A DNA stretch of 54,150 bases from an uncultured Clostridia bacterium (GCA_944387505.1 CALXFG010000007.1:1-54150); one strand, 5' to 3'; counted from the stretch's first letter, positions 8,494 through 17,146 are shown. Notes: generated from the letters alone by a model not told the origin. Numbers and translations are program-made.

Positions 8494-8551
8494 TTTTATG
8501 TTTCCTCCCATATATTTAATTTCAAAACTTTTTTCTATTATCATACTACAA

Positions 8552-8598
8552 AAAAGAAAATTATTCCATACATACCTGTAATAAAATAATTTTCTTTT
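8552..8598 (-). terminator. Terminator/repeat between module 2 and pncB
   Basis: A 14-bp stem AAAAGAAAATTATT (8552-8565) pairs with 8585-8598. T-rich on both strands, it ends the DUF4179 transcript. It resembles the hairpin at 210-256 and the repeat near 26413, all placed between a minus-strand stop and the next minus-strand start. Confidence 0.65.
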
Positions 8599-8673
8599 AC
8601 TAATTTTAACTTGTTTACTATATTTTTTTCTAATATTTTGAAAATGCTTGCTTTATATACACATTTTTCTTCT

Positions 8674-10026
8674 CTAATGTATGTCTACCTGCATTTCTCC
8701 TAGTGTATTTTTTTCTTCTCCATGATCTATTGTAATCTTTCTTTCCACTGGTACAACTTTTATGCTATCCATATTTTCTTTCTTTTCTATAATAACATAC
8801 TCTGTTAAATACATCGTAGCATTTTCAAAATCTTTAAATGTTCCAATGTCTCCTGTTGCCCATTCTTCTGTTTTCCCATTTTCATAGGTAATGACTCTTT
8901 TAGTTTCATATTGGCAAGAACTAAGTTCCTGATTGTTTTTATCATAAACTTTGAAATCTATTAATCCAATATGATCTTCATTCCAACTACTAGATAAACT
9001 TTGCAAACTCACATCATTAATTGTTGTAGATACTTTCGCTATTATTTGTAATGGTGTTACTTTTACTTCTTCTATCTTTTGGGTCATCTTTTTATAAGTT
9101 ACTTCGGCATTTTCTGGATAAATAACATTTGTATTTTGAAGTGCTTTTTCTTTTGATACTTCTACTTCAAACTCCCCACCAATATTGATATATCTAGCAT
9201 TATTAGCCGTATTAATTGTCTGCATTCCACTTTCTGTTTTCTTTTTTTCCCCCGTATTTCCAAGTACAACACGATTTAATGATATTCTAAAATTCTCTTT
9301 TCCTTCTAATTCATCATCTGTTAATAAAAATAATTGATATACTTTATATTCATAATCTGAAATCTTTGTTACTGTTTGTGTTGTTTTAGTCCACATTTTT
9401 TCACCATCTATTATAACATTATATGTACGTTCTGGATTGTATACGGTTTTACCATATTCTTCTTGTTCTTGTCCAAAAAATATTAATGCAACTGTATTCA
9501 TCGTATCTTTTGCTTCCATTAAATGATTATATGCTGGTGTTTTACCTGTTTCATTAAATTGTTCTTCATCTATTTCTTTTGCTTGTTGTATGTCTTCTTC
9601 TGTTATAATACTTTCTCCTAATCGTAAGTATTCTTTGTCTTGTTTACTTAGTTTCACATCAAATTCTAAAACAGTAAATCCTTCATCACATACTGTTGAG
9701 ACTAAATCAATTTTTGTTTCATTATAAGCCACTTCTTGTCCTTCAACATTTACTTTATAATTTTCATACTCATCAGAAAATCGAATACCTATCCATTCTA
9801 AAACTGGTTTTCCTCCTATTGTCCCTCCAAAAGCCGCATAGACTGATATACTTCCTACAAACACAACCATAATTGAAGCCATGATAGTTACAAATTTTTT
9901 TATATAATTCTTCCATTGTTTTTTATGTTTATGCTTTAATGTATTTTGTATTCTATATTCTATTTTTAGAGGAATTTTTACATCTTGCTTACTGGATAAC
10001 TCTAATAATTCTTCAATATCTCTCAT
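8674..10026 (-). CDS. DUF4179-type membrane partner of sigma module 2
   Basis: 450 residues: a cytoplasmic tail of about 42 residues (MRDIEELLELSSKQD), one transmembrane helix (FVTIMASIMVVFVGSISVYAAFGG, about 44-67) and a long beta-rich outer domain, for example KPVLEWIGIRFSDEYENYKV and a late ENFRISLNRVVLG. This matches the DUF4179 layout of proteins encoded right after ECF-like sigma genes in Clostridia. It overlaps the sigma stop by four bases (ATGA). The outer region probably senses an envelope cue and the short inner tail may bind the sigma factor; both are inference. It is the most divergent of the three DUF4179-like proteins here. Confidence 0.8.
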   Translation of the reverse strand: MRDIEELLELSSKQDVKIPLKIEYRIQNTLKHKHKKQWKNYIKKFVTIMASIMVVFVGSISVYAAFGGTIGGKPVLEWIGIRFSDEYENYKVNVEGQEVAYNETKIDLVSTVCDEGFTVLEFDVKLSKQDKEYLRLGESIITEEDIQQAKEIDEEQFNETGKTPAYNHLMEAKDTMNTVALIFFGQEQEEYGKTVYNPERTYNVIIDGEKMWTKTTQTVTKISDYEYKVYQLFLLTDDELEGKENFRISLNRVVLGNTGEKKKTESGMQTINTANNARYINIGGEFEVEVSKEKALQNTNVIYPENAEVTYKKMTQKIEEVKVTPLQIIAKVSTTINDVSLQSLSSSWNEDHIGLIDFKVYDKNNQELSSCQYETKRVITYENGKTEEWATGDIGTFKDFENATMYLTEYVIIEKKENMDSIKVVPVERKITIDHGEEKNTLGEMQVDIH

Positions 10027-10544
10027 TTTTCAATCCCTCCTTTTTCAAATTGTTCTTTTAACTTCTGTTTACTTCTGGAGATTTTACTCCTAATAGTCCC
10101 TTCCTTTTTCTTTAAAATTCTGCTGATTTCCTTTGTGGTATAACCTGAACAATAATATAATGTTAATATCAATTTTTCATCTGTTTCCAAACTTCTAATT
10201 AACATATCAAATCCTATGTTTTCTTCATAATTTTCTTCTGTTTCAATATATTTTTCCATTTCATTACCTTCAAAGGATATCGTATGTTTACGCTTTTTTC
10301 TATGTATTTTATTACATTCATTTATAAGGATTCGAATTGTCCAAGTCTTAAATAATGTATTATCTCTTAGTTTATGAATATTTCTAAAACATAACAGTAT
10401 GGTTTCTTGTATGGCATCTGCTATATCCTCATCATTTTGAAGTCTTGTTTTAGCTATTAAATACATTTCTTTTTCTATCAACAAAATTAATTCATCAAAT
10501 GCTTTCTCATCCTTATTTTTTGCTCTTTTTACTAATTCCTCCAC
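10023..10544 (-). CDS. ECF-like RNA polymerase sigma factor (module 2)
   Basis: 173 residues. Region 2 covers about 5-85 (DEDIADAIQETILLCFRNI and FKTWTIRILINECNKIHRKK) and region 4 about 115-170 (EKLILTLYYCSGYTTKEISRI and GTIRSKISRSKQKLKEQF). It is closest to the sigma of module 6 (same LINECNKI core and the same GTG start with EEL after it). The GTG start follows GGAGG by six bases. It is coupled to the DUF4179 partner by an ATGA overlap. Confidence 0.88.
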   Translation of the reverse strand: MEELVKRAKNKDEKAFDELILLIEKEMYLIAKTRLQNDEDIADAIQETILLCFRNIHKLRDNTLFKTWTIRILINECNKIHRKKRKHTISFEGNEMEKYIETEENYEENIGFDMLIRSLETDEKLILTLYYCSGYTTKEISRILKKKEGTIRSKISRSKQKLKEQFEKGGIEK

Positions 10545-10591
10545 TTTTTATCCTCCAATTTTATCTTATATGTACATATCTGACACTTATT

Positions 10592-10620
10592 AGATTAATT
10601 TACTTTACTTTTTTGTTGCA
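10592..10620 (-). promoter_or_regulatory. Candidate ECF promoter upstream of sigma module 2
   Basis: TGCAAC (10620-10615, minus strand) followed after 16 bases by TTAATC. The related sigma of module 6 also has TGCAAC with TATATC at the same spacing, while the other four modules have TGTAAC. The variant therefore tracks the sigma subtype. Confidence 0.45.
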
Positions 10621-10652
10621 CCAAAATGGAATTTTTTTCTTACATAGTATTT

Positions 10653-11333
10653 CTATGTATTATTTGACCATAATAATATTTTATCTTCTAATTTTACTAG
10701 TTCTTCATCTGTTAAAAATACAATATCTTTATAATTCTCATTAATATAATAAATATTTTGTATTTTTGCATTTTCAGGTTCGAAAAATCTGATTTTTTCA
10801 CTTTGGAAATCTATACAAATATTGTTTCCTATCCTTATTAAATTATTGGATTGATCATTATCTTTAAACAATTTTGTAATGATATTTTGTGTTATATTTA
10901 CATATACATCATAAATGTTTTCTCCTGTCTTAACTAATATAGCATAACCATTTTTATAATTTTTTGTGTTTATTTTTATATCGATTCCTTCATCTTCTGG
11001 TATCTCAACATTTGCTAAATTCTCAGCATATGGCACCATATATTCATTAACATATAATAGTTGCCAACCTATATATAAAATGATTATAATACATAATAAT
11101 GTGATTATTAAAGTCTTTAAATTTTTATACCTTAGTTTTTTATGAAATTTTCGTATTGCCTCTTTTTCATCTATGTTTGATACTTGTTCTTCTTGTTTTA
11201 AGAGATTTAACATTTCTTTACATTGTTTACATTCTTGTAAATGTTTTTCTATAAAATCATTTGATTCTTTTGATACTACTTCATCAATATATAATGGTAA
11301 TAAGTCTTGTACGATTCGACATTCTTTTTTCAT
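10653..11333 (-). CDS. zf-HC2 anti-sigma factor (module 3)
   Basis: 226 residues. An N-terminal zinc-finger anti-sigma domain has Cys (KKECRIVQDLLPLYIDEVVS) and the H..C..C motif HLQECKQC near residues 31-38. It is followed by a transmembrane helix (LIITLLCIIIILYIGWQLL, about 75-94) and an outer domain of about 125 residues. ZAS-type anti-sigma factors bind and block ECF sigma factors until a signal releases them. The start at 11333 overlaps the sigma stop (ATGA); the longer frame to 11387 lies inside the sigma gene. The outer part is unlike those of the DUF4179 partners. Confidence 0.88.
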   Translation of the reverse strand: MKKECRIVQDLLPLYIDEVVSKESNDFIEKHLQECKQCKEMLNLLKQEEQVSNIDEKEAIRKFHKKLRYKNLKTLIITLLCIIIILYIGWQLLYVNEYMVPYAENLANVEIPEDEGIDIKINTKNYKNGYAILVKTGENIYDVYVNITQNIITKLFKDNDQSNNLIRIGNNICIDFQSEKIRFFEPENAKIQNIYYINENYKDIVFLTDEELVKLEDKILLWSNNT

Positions 11334-11806
11334 TTTAATCTCTCCTTTATTTTTAATTTTGAACGATAATAGGTAACTCTTGACCAATTTTCACTTTTAT
11401 TAAAAATTTCTCCAATTTGTTTGAATGAAAGTTCTCCATAAATTCTTAAAGTAAAAACTTCTTTATATGGTTCTTCTAAATTATGTAATGCTTTCAATAT
11501 TTCTAAATTCTGTTCACTATTTATTACTTTTTCGATGATATCTTCTTCATTGTCAATAATGTTTTCATCCAATTCACATAGTTTTTTATTTTTTTTACAA
11601 TAACTATAATATGTATTTTTCGCAATCTGACATAGCCATGTTAACATTTTTAGTTCTGGATTAAATGTATGTATATTTTTTAATGCTTTATAAAATGTTT
11701 CTTGAGCCATTTCTTCTGCAATATTCCTATCTTTTGTTATTGTAATCAGATATCTATAGACACTACAATAATATTTGCTATATACTTCTTCAAAATCCAC
11801 TTTCAT
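11330..11806 (-). CDS. ECF RNA polymerase sigma factor (module 3)
   Basis: 158 residues. Region 2: EEVYSKYYCSVYRYLITITK, then AEEMAQETFYKAL and LKMLTWLCQIAKNTYYSYCKK. Region 4: EPYKEVFTLRIYGELSFKQI, then GEIFNKSENWSRVTYYRSKL. It is a close relative of the sigma of module 5, with the same SENW/TENWARVT recognition-helix style. The ATG follows AAAGGA. It is coupled to a zf-HC2 anti-sigma by a four-base overlap. TGTAACA lies about 55 bp upstream on the same strand. Confidence 0.92.
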   Translation of the reverse strand: MKVDFEEVYSKYYCSVYRYLITITKDRNIAEEMAQETFYKALKNIHTFNPELKMLTWLCQIAKNTYYSYCKKNKKLCELDENIIDNEEDIIEKVINSEQNLEILKALHNLEEPYKEVFTLRIYGELSFKQIGEIFNKSENWSRVTYYRSKLKIKERLK

Positions 11807-11835
11807 TCTTTATTCCTTTCTCTTCGTTCATCTAT

Positions 11836-11863
11836 AATACTTTTCACTTTGCCATTTGTTACA
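11836..11863 (-). promoter_or_regulatory. Candidate ECF promoter upstream of sigma module 3
   Basis: TGTAAC (11863-11858, minus strand) followed after 16 bases by AGTATT. It agrees with the ECF -35 style seen upstream of all six sigma genes here; the -10 is uncertain. Confidence 0.45.
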
Positions 11864-11873
11864 AATTTTTATA

Positions 11874-11901
11874 ACAAAAAAGACTAACTTTCGTTAATCT
11901 T
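11874..11901 (-). terminator. Terminator after sigma module 4
   Basis: Stem AAGACTAAC (11880-11888) pairs with GTTAATCTT (11893-11901) with a TTTC loop, followed on the minus strand by six T. It lies 16 bases past the stop of the gene at 11917. Confidence 0.7.
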
Positions 11902-11916
11902 CTTTGAAATTATATA

Positions 11917-12588
11917 CTATTTCTTAATTATCCTATTACTTTTTCTGTATTTAATAACTTTTACGCCTACTAAACATATTACCACTAATAAGATAACAGA
12001 ACACCCTATCACAATTCCATTACTCATTTTCTCTATTTCTTGGTTTGCTAATTGATTATCTGTTTCTTCTCCTTGAATTTGGATGTTTTCTACTTCTTCT
12101 TGTGAATGTGTCTTTTTATATTCTTCAAATCGTTTTTCAAATTCGTCATATCCTTCTGGTGCTTCTCCTATATATTCTACTTGATAATCTCCATTTTCTA
12201 CTTTAATTCTTATATAACACATATTAGTTTTTGCATACCAAATACACTCATGTCCATGATATACTATTATTTCTGGTTCTGAATAATTCCATTCTGTATT
12301 TTCTATGGAAACAGGTGTTACAACAAATTCAATATTTGCTAAAAACTCATTTTCTTCTATTTCTCCCACACGAACAGATTGTAAATTATAATCTGTAATT
12401 TTTCTATTTTCTGGTATCTCTTCACTTTTATATGTTTCTATCCATTGTTTAAAAGCCTCTTCTGCCATAGTGTTTCTTTCTTGTAAAGTATAGTTTTGTA
12501 CTGCCAATACTGTATTAGAAAAATTGATGATAGTCATTATGATAATGCAAAAAATACTAATGTGAAATACTTTATTTTTCATTTTCAT
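11917..12588 (-). CDS. Secreted or membrane-anchored protein, third gene of sigma module 4
   Basis: About 223 residues. An N-terminal signal segment (VFHISIFCIIIMTIINFSNTVLA) is followed by an outer domain with EEAFKQWIETYKS and ENGDYQVEYIGEAPEGYDEF, and a C-terminal membrane helix (GIVIGCSVILLVVICLVGVKV) with a basic tail. Such a layout, anchored at the cell face, suggests an extracellular sensor or effector of the module. The ATG at 12600 touches the GGGG ribosome site, so the ATG at 12588 is preferred. It overlaps the end of the preceding partner gene region. No family is recognised. Confidence 0.65.
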   Translation of the reverse strand: MKMKNKVFHISIFCIIIMTIINFSNTVLAVQNYTLQERNTMAEEAFKQWIETYKSEEIPENRKITDYNLQSVRVGEIEENEFLANIEFVVTPVSIENTEWNYSEPEIIVYHGHECIWYAKTNMCYIRIKVENGDYQVEYIGEAPEGYDEFEKRFEEYKKTHSQEEVENIQIQGEETDNQLANQEIEKMSNGIVIGCSVILLVVICLVGVKVIKYRKSNRIIKK

Positions 12589-12592
12589 ATTA

Positions 12593-13879
12593 TTATTCAT
12601 CCCCTTTCTCTAGAACTACTTCTTCTGTTTGACCTCTATACTCAAAATGAACAATTACTTTTTCTGTTTCATTATATTTTGTTAAATCAAACATTCCTGT
12701 ATAGGTTAAAATCCCTTCTTCATCAATTCCTATAGAACCATTTTCATTTGGACCTTGGTTTAAGCTGAATGTTTCTCCATTTTCATTTGTTAGATATATT
12801 GAAATATTTGTCAGTTCATCTACTTTTTCATAATATTCTTTATATGCATCTGTTTGACGTTCTTTCCAACTAATATATCCTAAAATGTCTTCATTTTTAA
12901 GTGGATCATCATCTGATAAACTGTCGTAAAAATCAAATTCCAAAAATGATGGATATTTTGGTTTTGGTTCTGTTTTTATTTTTGCCGTTATTTCCATTCC
13001 TGTATCATATAATGTTGCTGATTCTACTTGATAATCTTCATTGGTTGTGTCTACCTGTGAATAAACAACGGATTGTCTATTATACATTTTTTCTGGAACT
13101 GCTACATCAAAATTCCAATCTCCTGTAAGAGTAATTTCCTCTTCTCCCATAGAAGCTTCTTCATTTTTAGATATATTGATTTTTGTCATATCAATTGTTA
13201 ATGTTTTACTCTTTGGATAATGACTGTCTCCTCCTGTATAGATATTATAAACTACTTTTACATGATTTCCTTCTCTTTCAATAGGAATGATATTGACACC
13301 ACTTCCAATATACATTTTCTTATCCATTGCTTCATCATAATTTAATCCTAAATTCTTCTCTTTACTAAATTCTTCATATCTAACTCCTGATGGACAATAT
13401 AAAACAATATTATTTTCATCTGATATCACTAAGTCTGGAAAATTAAATTCCCATACTTCATCTGCTGTTACAATCTCTTTTGCTTTTTCAGATAGCTCTA
13501 CATCAAATGTAATACTTAAATTAAAATCATCCATAACAAATTCAGATACTTTTACTTTTGTTTCTACATCTTCTATCATTTCACCCGTCTCTGTATTTTC
13601 TATAGTTGTGTTTGCATTTTCATATTCCATATCTGTATTTTCGATATATCCCTCATTCATTGCTGTTTCCATCCCTTTACCTGTCATAAAGAAATTATCA
13701 TATAATTTAGTAGAAATATCTTTTGCAAAAACAATTCCTGTTACAGATAAACTGCAAATCATAACTGTCAATGTACTTTGTAATATCTTTTTTGTTTTTT
13801 CATGCTTTTTATGAACTGTCCTAAAATTTTCAATGGCAATATTTTCTTGCACATTCTCAAAAATTTTTTCCTTTCCCAT
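12593..13879 (-). CDS. DUF4179-type membrane partner of sigma module 4
   Basis: 428 residues: about 33 cytoplasmic residues, one transmembrane helix (ILQSTLTVMICSLSVTGIVFA) and a long outer domain. It shares many blocks with the protein at 17219: KGMETAMNEGYIE, MDDFNLSITFDVELS, HYPKSKTLTIDM, LTGDWNFDVAVPEKMYNRQS and SATLYDTGMEI. These two are clear paralogs, yet their sigma partners are of different subtypes. The start follows GGAGG inside the sigma 3' end, two bases after the sigma stop. The role is inferred as control of the sigma factor by an envelope signal. Confidence 0.8.
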   Translation of the reverse strand: MGKEKIFENVQENIAIENFRTVHKKHEKTKKILQSTLTVMICSLSVTGIVFAKDISTKLYDNFFMTGKGMETAMNEGYIENTDMEYENANTTIENTETGEMIEDVETKVKVSEFVMDDFNLSITFDVELSEKAKEIVTADEVWEFNFPDLVISDENNIVLYCPSGVRYEEFSKEKNLGLNYDEAMDKKMYIGSGVNIIPIEREGNHVKVVYNIYTGGDSHYPKSKTLTIDMTKINISKNEEASMGEEEITLTGDWNFDVAVPEKMYNRQSVVYSQVDTTNEDYQVESATLYDTGMEITAKIKTEPKPKYPSFLEFDFYDSLSDDDPLKNEDILGYISWKERQTDAYKEYYEKVDELTNISIYLTNENGETFSLNQGPNENGSIGIDEEGILTYTGMFDLTKYNETEKVIVHFEYRGQTEEVVLEKGDE

Positions 13880-13881
13880 TT

Positions 13882-14418
13882 TTAAAAACCTCCTACTTTT
13901 AAAATTTCTTTTATCTTTTTTCTGGTTCTATGTAATTTTGTTTTTACATTACTACTACTTAGGTTCATCTCTTGTGCAATTTGTTTTACCTTTTTTCCTT
14001 CATAATAAAATTTTTTAAATATTTCATATTCCGTATCACCTAATGCTTTTAAATTTTTTGTAATACAATCATTCATTTCCTTTTGCTCCACAATACTATC
14101 TACATTAAAACGACTAATCATCTCATTTTCATATTGAGAAAACTCTATTGTTCTGCTAAGTTCTCTATATTTTCTATAAATCAATCTTTTAGTAATTCCT
14201 GCTATATATGGACTAAATACTGCTTTTCTATCTAATCTGTCTTTGTTTTTCCATAAAATTAAAAATACATCTGCTATCATTTCTTCTTCATCTTCTATCT
14301 TGATCGTATGTTTATTTTTTATAATCTTACTTACATAGTGATAATACTCATCAAATACTCTTGGCATATCTAATTGATTATCCACTATATAGCTCTCTAT
14401 CGTATTTTCTTTTTTCAT
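13882..14418 (-). CDS. ECF-like RNA polymerase sigma factor (module 4)
   Basis: 178 residues. Region 2: DEEEMIADVFLILWKNKDRL and FSPYIAGITKRLIYRKYREL. Region 4: VKQIAQEMNLSSSNVKTKLH, then RTRKKIKEILKVGGF. It is the sister of the module 1 sigma. The start is the ATG at 14418, four to five bases after AAGGAGAG; the longer frame to 14475 reads through that ribosome site. Followed immediately by a DUF4179 partner and a third exported protein. Confidence 0.88.
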   Translation of the reverse strand: MKKENTIESYIVDNQLDMPRVFDEYYHYVSKIIKNKHTIKIEDEEEMIADVFLILWKNKDRLDRKAVFSPYIAGITKRLIYRKYRELSRTIEFSQYENEMISRFNVDSIVEQKEMNDCITKNLKALGDTEYEIFKKFYYEGKKVKQIAQEMNLSSSNVKTKLHRTRKKIKEILKVGGF

Positions 14419-14499
14419 TTTTCTCTCCTTTTTCTTAAGGTTCAATTCTGGTTGGAAAGAATTAAATTTTGGCAATTAAAATTTAAACTTTCCATTTAT

Positions 14500-14528
14500 A
14501 TATTTACCATTTTTAGAAAAAGGTTACA
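14500..14528 (-). promoter_or_regulatory. Candidate ECF promoter upstream of sigma module 4
   Basis: TGTAACCTTTTT on the minus strand (TGTAAC at 14528-14523), identical over 12 bases with the site upstream of module 1, whose sigma factor is the same subtype. It directly follows the terminator of module 5. Confidence 0.5.
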
Positions 14529-14530
14529 AT

Positions 14531-14583
14531 AAAAAGAACCCAAATTGTTAAACTGTTTGTCTAATAATTTAGGTTCTTTTTTA
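14531..14583 (-). terminator. Terminator after sigma module 5
   Basis: AAAAAGAACC at 14531 pairs with GGTTCTTTTT at the other end, with AAATT/AATTT continuing the stem. It lies 19 bases past the stop of the anti-sigma gene at 14602. Confidence 0.75.
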
Positions 14584-14601
14584 TTTTAGCATTCTTCTTT
14601 A

Positions 14602-15480
14602 TTATTCATCTTCTATTAACGTATATTCTGTAGCATCTGGTTCTTGCATATCTTCGTCTGTAACAGTTCCAAAAGAATATTGATATTGTATTGTAATGAT
14701 ACCTCTATCTTCTCCATTTACTGAAACTGGCTGCGTTGTTTGCAATACTAACCCTGTATCTTTTTCTATATATAATTCCAATCCAGTTGTTTCTTTTTTA
14801 TAAGTAGCTCTCAATATATAACAAGCTTTACCATTAAGATCTCCTGTTGTTATGTCATATGACCTACTCATTACAAATAAGGTTTTCAAAGAATCATAAT
14901 ATGTGTAATTATTTAATGGGTTATATAAATATTGCCCACCCATAATAGATAATTTTTTATAGTCAGGACCATCTACAAATGTCTTACTTTGATTTGGATA
15001 TACATATTGCATACTCGTTACATTATCTTCTGGGAATGTCATTACATGTTTTTCTACGCCATCTTTATAATAGTTATCATAAGTTGCTATTGCTTGAGAA
15101 GGATAATATAAAGTTTTTATATATACATTATCACTCTGTTGCTCATATTCTTTAAATTTATTTTGTAAAGAAGCTATAATCATCATGTTTCTTCCTGGGA
15201 AAGCAGCAAATAATATTATGATGATGAATATAATAGATAATAAGCTAATTTTTAATATTCTCAATTTATGATTATATTTCTTGATGTACTTAATTTTCTT
15301 TTTTTCTCTTTTTTTATCTTCTACTGAAATATCTTTTTGCATAGCCTCTAAGATTTTTTGACATTCATTACAGTCTTTTATATGCTCCTCTATATAAGTA
15401 TTGGTTTCTTTGCTTGTTAGTTTATCTATATAGTTTGGCAATAAATCTTGAACAATTTTACAATCCTTTTTCTCTTTCAT
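14602..15480 (-). CDS. zf-HC2 anti-sigma factor (module 5)
   Basis: 292 residues. The zinc-finger part has KDCKIVQDLLPNYIDKLTS and the H..C..C motif HIKDCNECQ. A basic stretch, a transmembrane helix (LLSIIFIIIILFAAFPG, about 80-97) and an outer domain of about 190 residues follow, with VYIKTLYYPSQAIATYDNYY, YDITTGDLNGKACYILRATY and LELYIEKDTGLVLQT. The last pattern looks like lipid-carrier-type beta domains (LolA/MucB-like), which in other anti-sigma systems sense envelope lipids; this is inference. The start at 15480 follows GGAGG by nine bases and overlaps the sigma gene by 23 bases. Confidence 0.88.
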   Translation of the reverse strand: MKEKKDCKIVQDLLPNYIDKLTSKETNTYIEEHIKDCNECQKILEAMQKDISVEDKKREKKKIKYIKKYNHKLRILKISLLSIIFIIIILFAAFPGRNMMIIASLQNKFKEYEQQSDNVYIKTLYYPSQAIATYDNYYKDGVEKHVMTFPEDNVTSMQYVYPNQSKTFVDGPDYKKLSIMGGQYLYNPLNNYTYYDSLKTLFVMSRSYDITTGDLNGKACYILRATYKKETTGLELYIEKDTGLVLQTTQPVSVNGEDRGIITIQYQYSFGTVTDEDMQEPDATEYTLIEDE

Positions 15481-15964
15481 TTTCATCACCCTCCTTCAAT
15501 TTCTGTTTTCCTCTATAAAAAGTGACTCTCGCCCAGTTTTCTGTTTGATTTAAAATGATTCCTATTTCTTTAAATGATAATTCTCCTGTAATTCTTAAAT
15601 AGATAACTTCTCTTGTTTTTTCATCTAGCTTTTGTAATTTTTTATATAATGCCATTTTTTCTTCATTTTGAACCACTTTTTCTTCTATGGCATCATTAGA
15701 AGCTCGTATTTCTAAAAAACTTTCTTCATTTGTCTCTACTATTTTTTTATGTTTTCTACATTCATCATACCATAAGTTTTTTGCAATCTGACATAACCAT
15801 ACAGATATTTTGCAGTCTCCTTTAAAAGTATGTATCTTTTTTACTGCTCGATAAAAGGTTTCTTGTGTTAGTTCTTCAGAGATATCATTATTACGAGTTA
15901 AACAGAATAAATATTTATATACTGTTTCAAAGTATTGTTCATATATTTGCTCCATATCCTGCAT
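15458..15964 (-). CDS. ECF RNA polymerase sigma factor (module 5)
   Basis: 168 residues. Region 2: YEQYFETVYKYLFCLTRNND, ISEELTQETFYRAVKKIHTF and CKISVWLCQIAKNLWYDECR. Region 4: LDEKTREVIYLRITGELSFK and LNQTENWARVTFYRGKQKLK. Sister of the module 3 sigma. It has the most complete ECF promoter of the six directly upstream (TGTAAC, 16 bases, CGTC), so it probably drives its own gene. The ATG follows GGGGGA. Coupled to a zf-HC2 anti-sigma. Confidence 0.92.
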   Translation of the reverse strand: MQDMEQIYEQYFETVYKYLFCLTRNNDISEELTQETFYRAVKKIHTFKGDCKISVWLCQIAKNLWYDECRKHKKIVETNEESFLEIRASNDAIEEKVVQNEEKMALYKKLQKLDEKTREVIYLRITGELSFKEIGIILNQTENWARVTFYRGKQKLKEGDENEREKGL

Positions 15965-15988
15965 AACTTTATCCCCCTTTGTACATAT

Positions 15989-16014
15989 GACGTATGAATT
16001 TCTTTTTCGTTACA
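15989..16014 (-). promoter_or_regulatory. ECF-type promoter (TGTAAC-16-CGTC) of sigma module 5
   Basis: On the minus strand TGTAAC (16014-16009) is followed after exactly 16 bases by CGTC (15992-15989), the form of promoters used by Bacillus-type ECF sigma factors such as SigM/SigV/SigX. It lies 25 bases from the ATG, leaving room for a short leader with the ribosome site. The rest of the gap up to 16212 is AT-rich with no gene seen. Confidence 0.7.
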
Positions 16015-16212
16015 ATTTATCTTAATTTTTTTATTCGTTATTATAGATGCTGTATTTTAAATTCTCCCTTTCTATTATTTTATATCATATACTTTATGGA
16101 GTTAACAATTATAATTAGATAAAAATCAAAAATATTTTTTGAGAGATATGTTTGTTTTTATTCTTCTATTTTAAGATTTTATCTAAGAACCTATTTATAT
16201 TTTGATTTTTGC

Positions 16213-16241
16213 TTGACGTTTACAAACATTTGTTTTATAAT
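16213..16241 (+). promoter_or_regulatory. Consensus sigma-A promoter of the KilA-N gene with an overlapping palindrome
   Basis: TTGACG (16213-16218), a 17-base spacer and TATAAT (16236-16241). The spacer holds CAAACATTTGTTTT (16223-16236), an imperfect CAAAC-N4-GTTT palindrome that resembles, but does not match, Gram-positive LexA boxes. A repressor bound there would block the promoter. The binding protein is unknown. Confidence 0.7.
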
Positions 16242-16265
16242 GTAAAAGGATTGGAAGTGATATTT

Positions 16266-17027
16266 ATGAAAAAAGAATTAATATCAACACAAATGAATGT
16301 AAATAATACTTTAATTAATATTATGAGAGTTAAAGATATAGATTATATTTCATTAACAGATTTAGCACGCTACAAAAATCCTTTAACTCCTGGAGATGTT
16401 ATTATAAAATGGATGAGTAATAAAAGTTCTTTTGACTTTTATTGTTTATGGGAAGAACTTTCAAACCCTAATTTTAAACTAGCGGAATCCCGCGAGTTTA
16501 AAATTGATTCTGCAACTCAATCATTTACTATGAGTCCATCTAGGTGGATTAAAGAAACAAATGCAATAGGTTTTATTTCAAAAAGAGGAAAATATAACGG
16601 AGGAACTTTTGCGCACCCAGATATCGCTCTTGAATTTGCTTCTTGGATAGATTCAGCATTTAAACTACATCTAATAAAAGAATTTGAACGATTAAAACAA
16701 AATGAAAATTATCAGAATAAAATTAATTAGTCAGTTAGAAGAGAACTTGCAAAAACAAATTATAAAATACATACTGATAGTATAAAAGAAAATATAGTTC
16801 CTACGCTAACTGAAAAGCAAAAGTTGTATGTATATGCAAATGAAGCAGATATTTTAAATGTTGCTTTATTTGGAATGACCGCAAAGGAATGGAAAGACAA
16901 AAATCCTTCTCTAGATGGTAACATGCGAGATTATGCAAATATTCTACAACTAGTAATTTTAAGCAATTTAGAAAACTTAAATAGTGAAATGATAGATAAT
17001 ACTATCAATACTAAATTATTAAGCTAA
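16266..17027 (+). pseudogene. KilA-N domain protein gene interrupted by an in-frame TAG
   Basis: The 254-codon frame encodes a KilA-N domain protein: DYISLTDLARYKNP, KWMSNKSSFDFYCLWEELSN, GGTFAHPDIALEFASWIDSA and FKLHLIKEFERLK in the first 154 codons. After KIN, a TAG (16728-16730) stands where the family usually has Trp in a (W)xVxRxLAKxNYxIHTDxIKE block. The frame continues with VRRELAKTNYKIHTDSIKEN, YVYANEADILNVALFGMTA and AKEWKDKNPSLDGNMRDYA to a TAA at 17027. KilA-N proteins occur in phages and plasmids and in host genes; many bind DNA. A single nonsense change and otherwise intact codons suggest recent damage or readthrough. The first part alone could still make a 154-residue protein. 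Confidence 0.85.
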
Positions 17028-17080
17028 TCACTATTAAGATAATCATACGCATGCATACATAAAATATTAGTATATCAACA

Positions 17081-17118
17081 AAAACTTCTTATGATAAAAT
17101 ATTATAAGAAGTTTTTTT
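17081..17118 (+). terminator. Terminator after the KilA-N gene (bidirectional)
   Basis: AAAACTTCTTAT (17081-17092) pairs with ATAAGAAGTTTT (17104-17115) and is followed by further T. It lies 54 bases past the KilA-N stop and can also serve the converging module 6. Confidence 0.8.
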
Positions 17119-17122
17119 ATAA

Positions 17123-17146
17123 TTTATTCATCAATTGTTGATATTC
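17123..17146. repeat. 24-bp exact copy of the carB 3' end
   Basis: These 24 bases are identical to 19419-19442, which encode the last residues and stop of CarB (ISTIDE-stop). The copy lies past the end of the module 6 partner gene, 2.3 kb from carB, with no further carB similarity around it. It may be a scar of recombination or duplication. Confidence 0.7.

Noticed and set aside
8494-8600. Riboswitch upstream of pncB
   Set aside because: Only a terminator-like hairpin that can be assigned to the preceding gene is seen, and no known NAD-sensing motif.
16728-16730. TAG read as an amino acid (stop codon recoding) in the KilA-N gene
   Set aside because: The dinD frame is broken by TAA as well as TAG, and other genes in the window use TAG as a normal stop (for example the macrodomain and LysM genes), so genome-wide TAG recoding is not supported.
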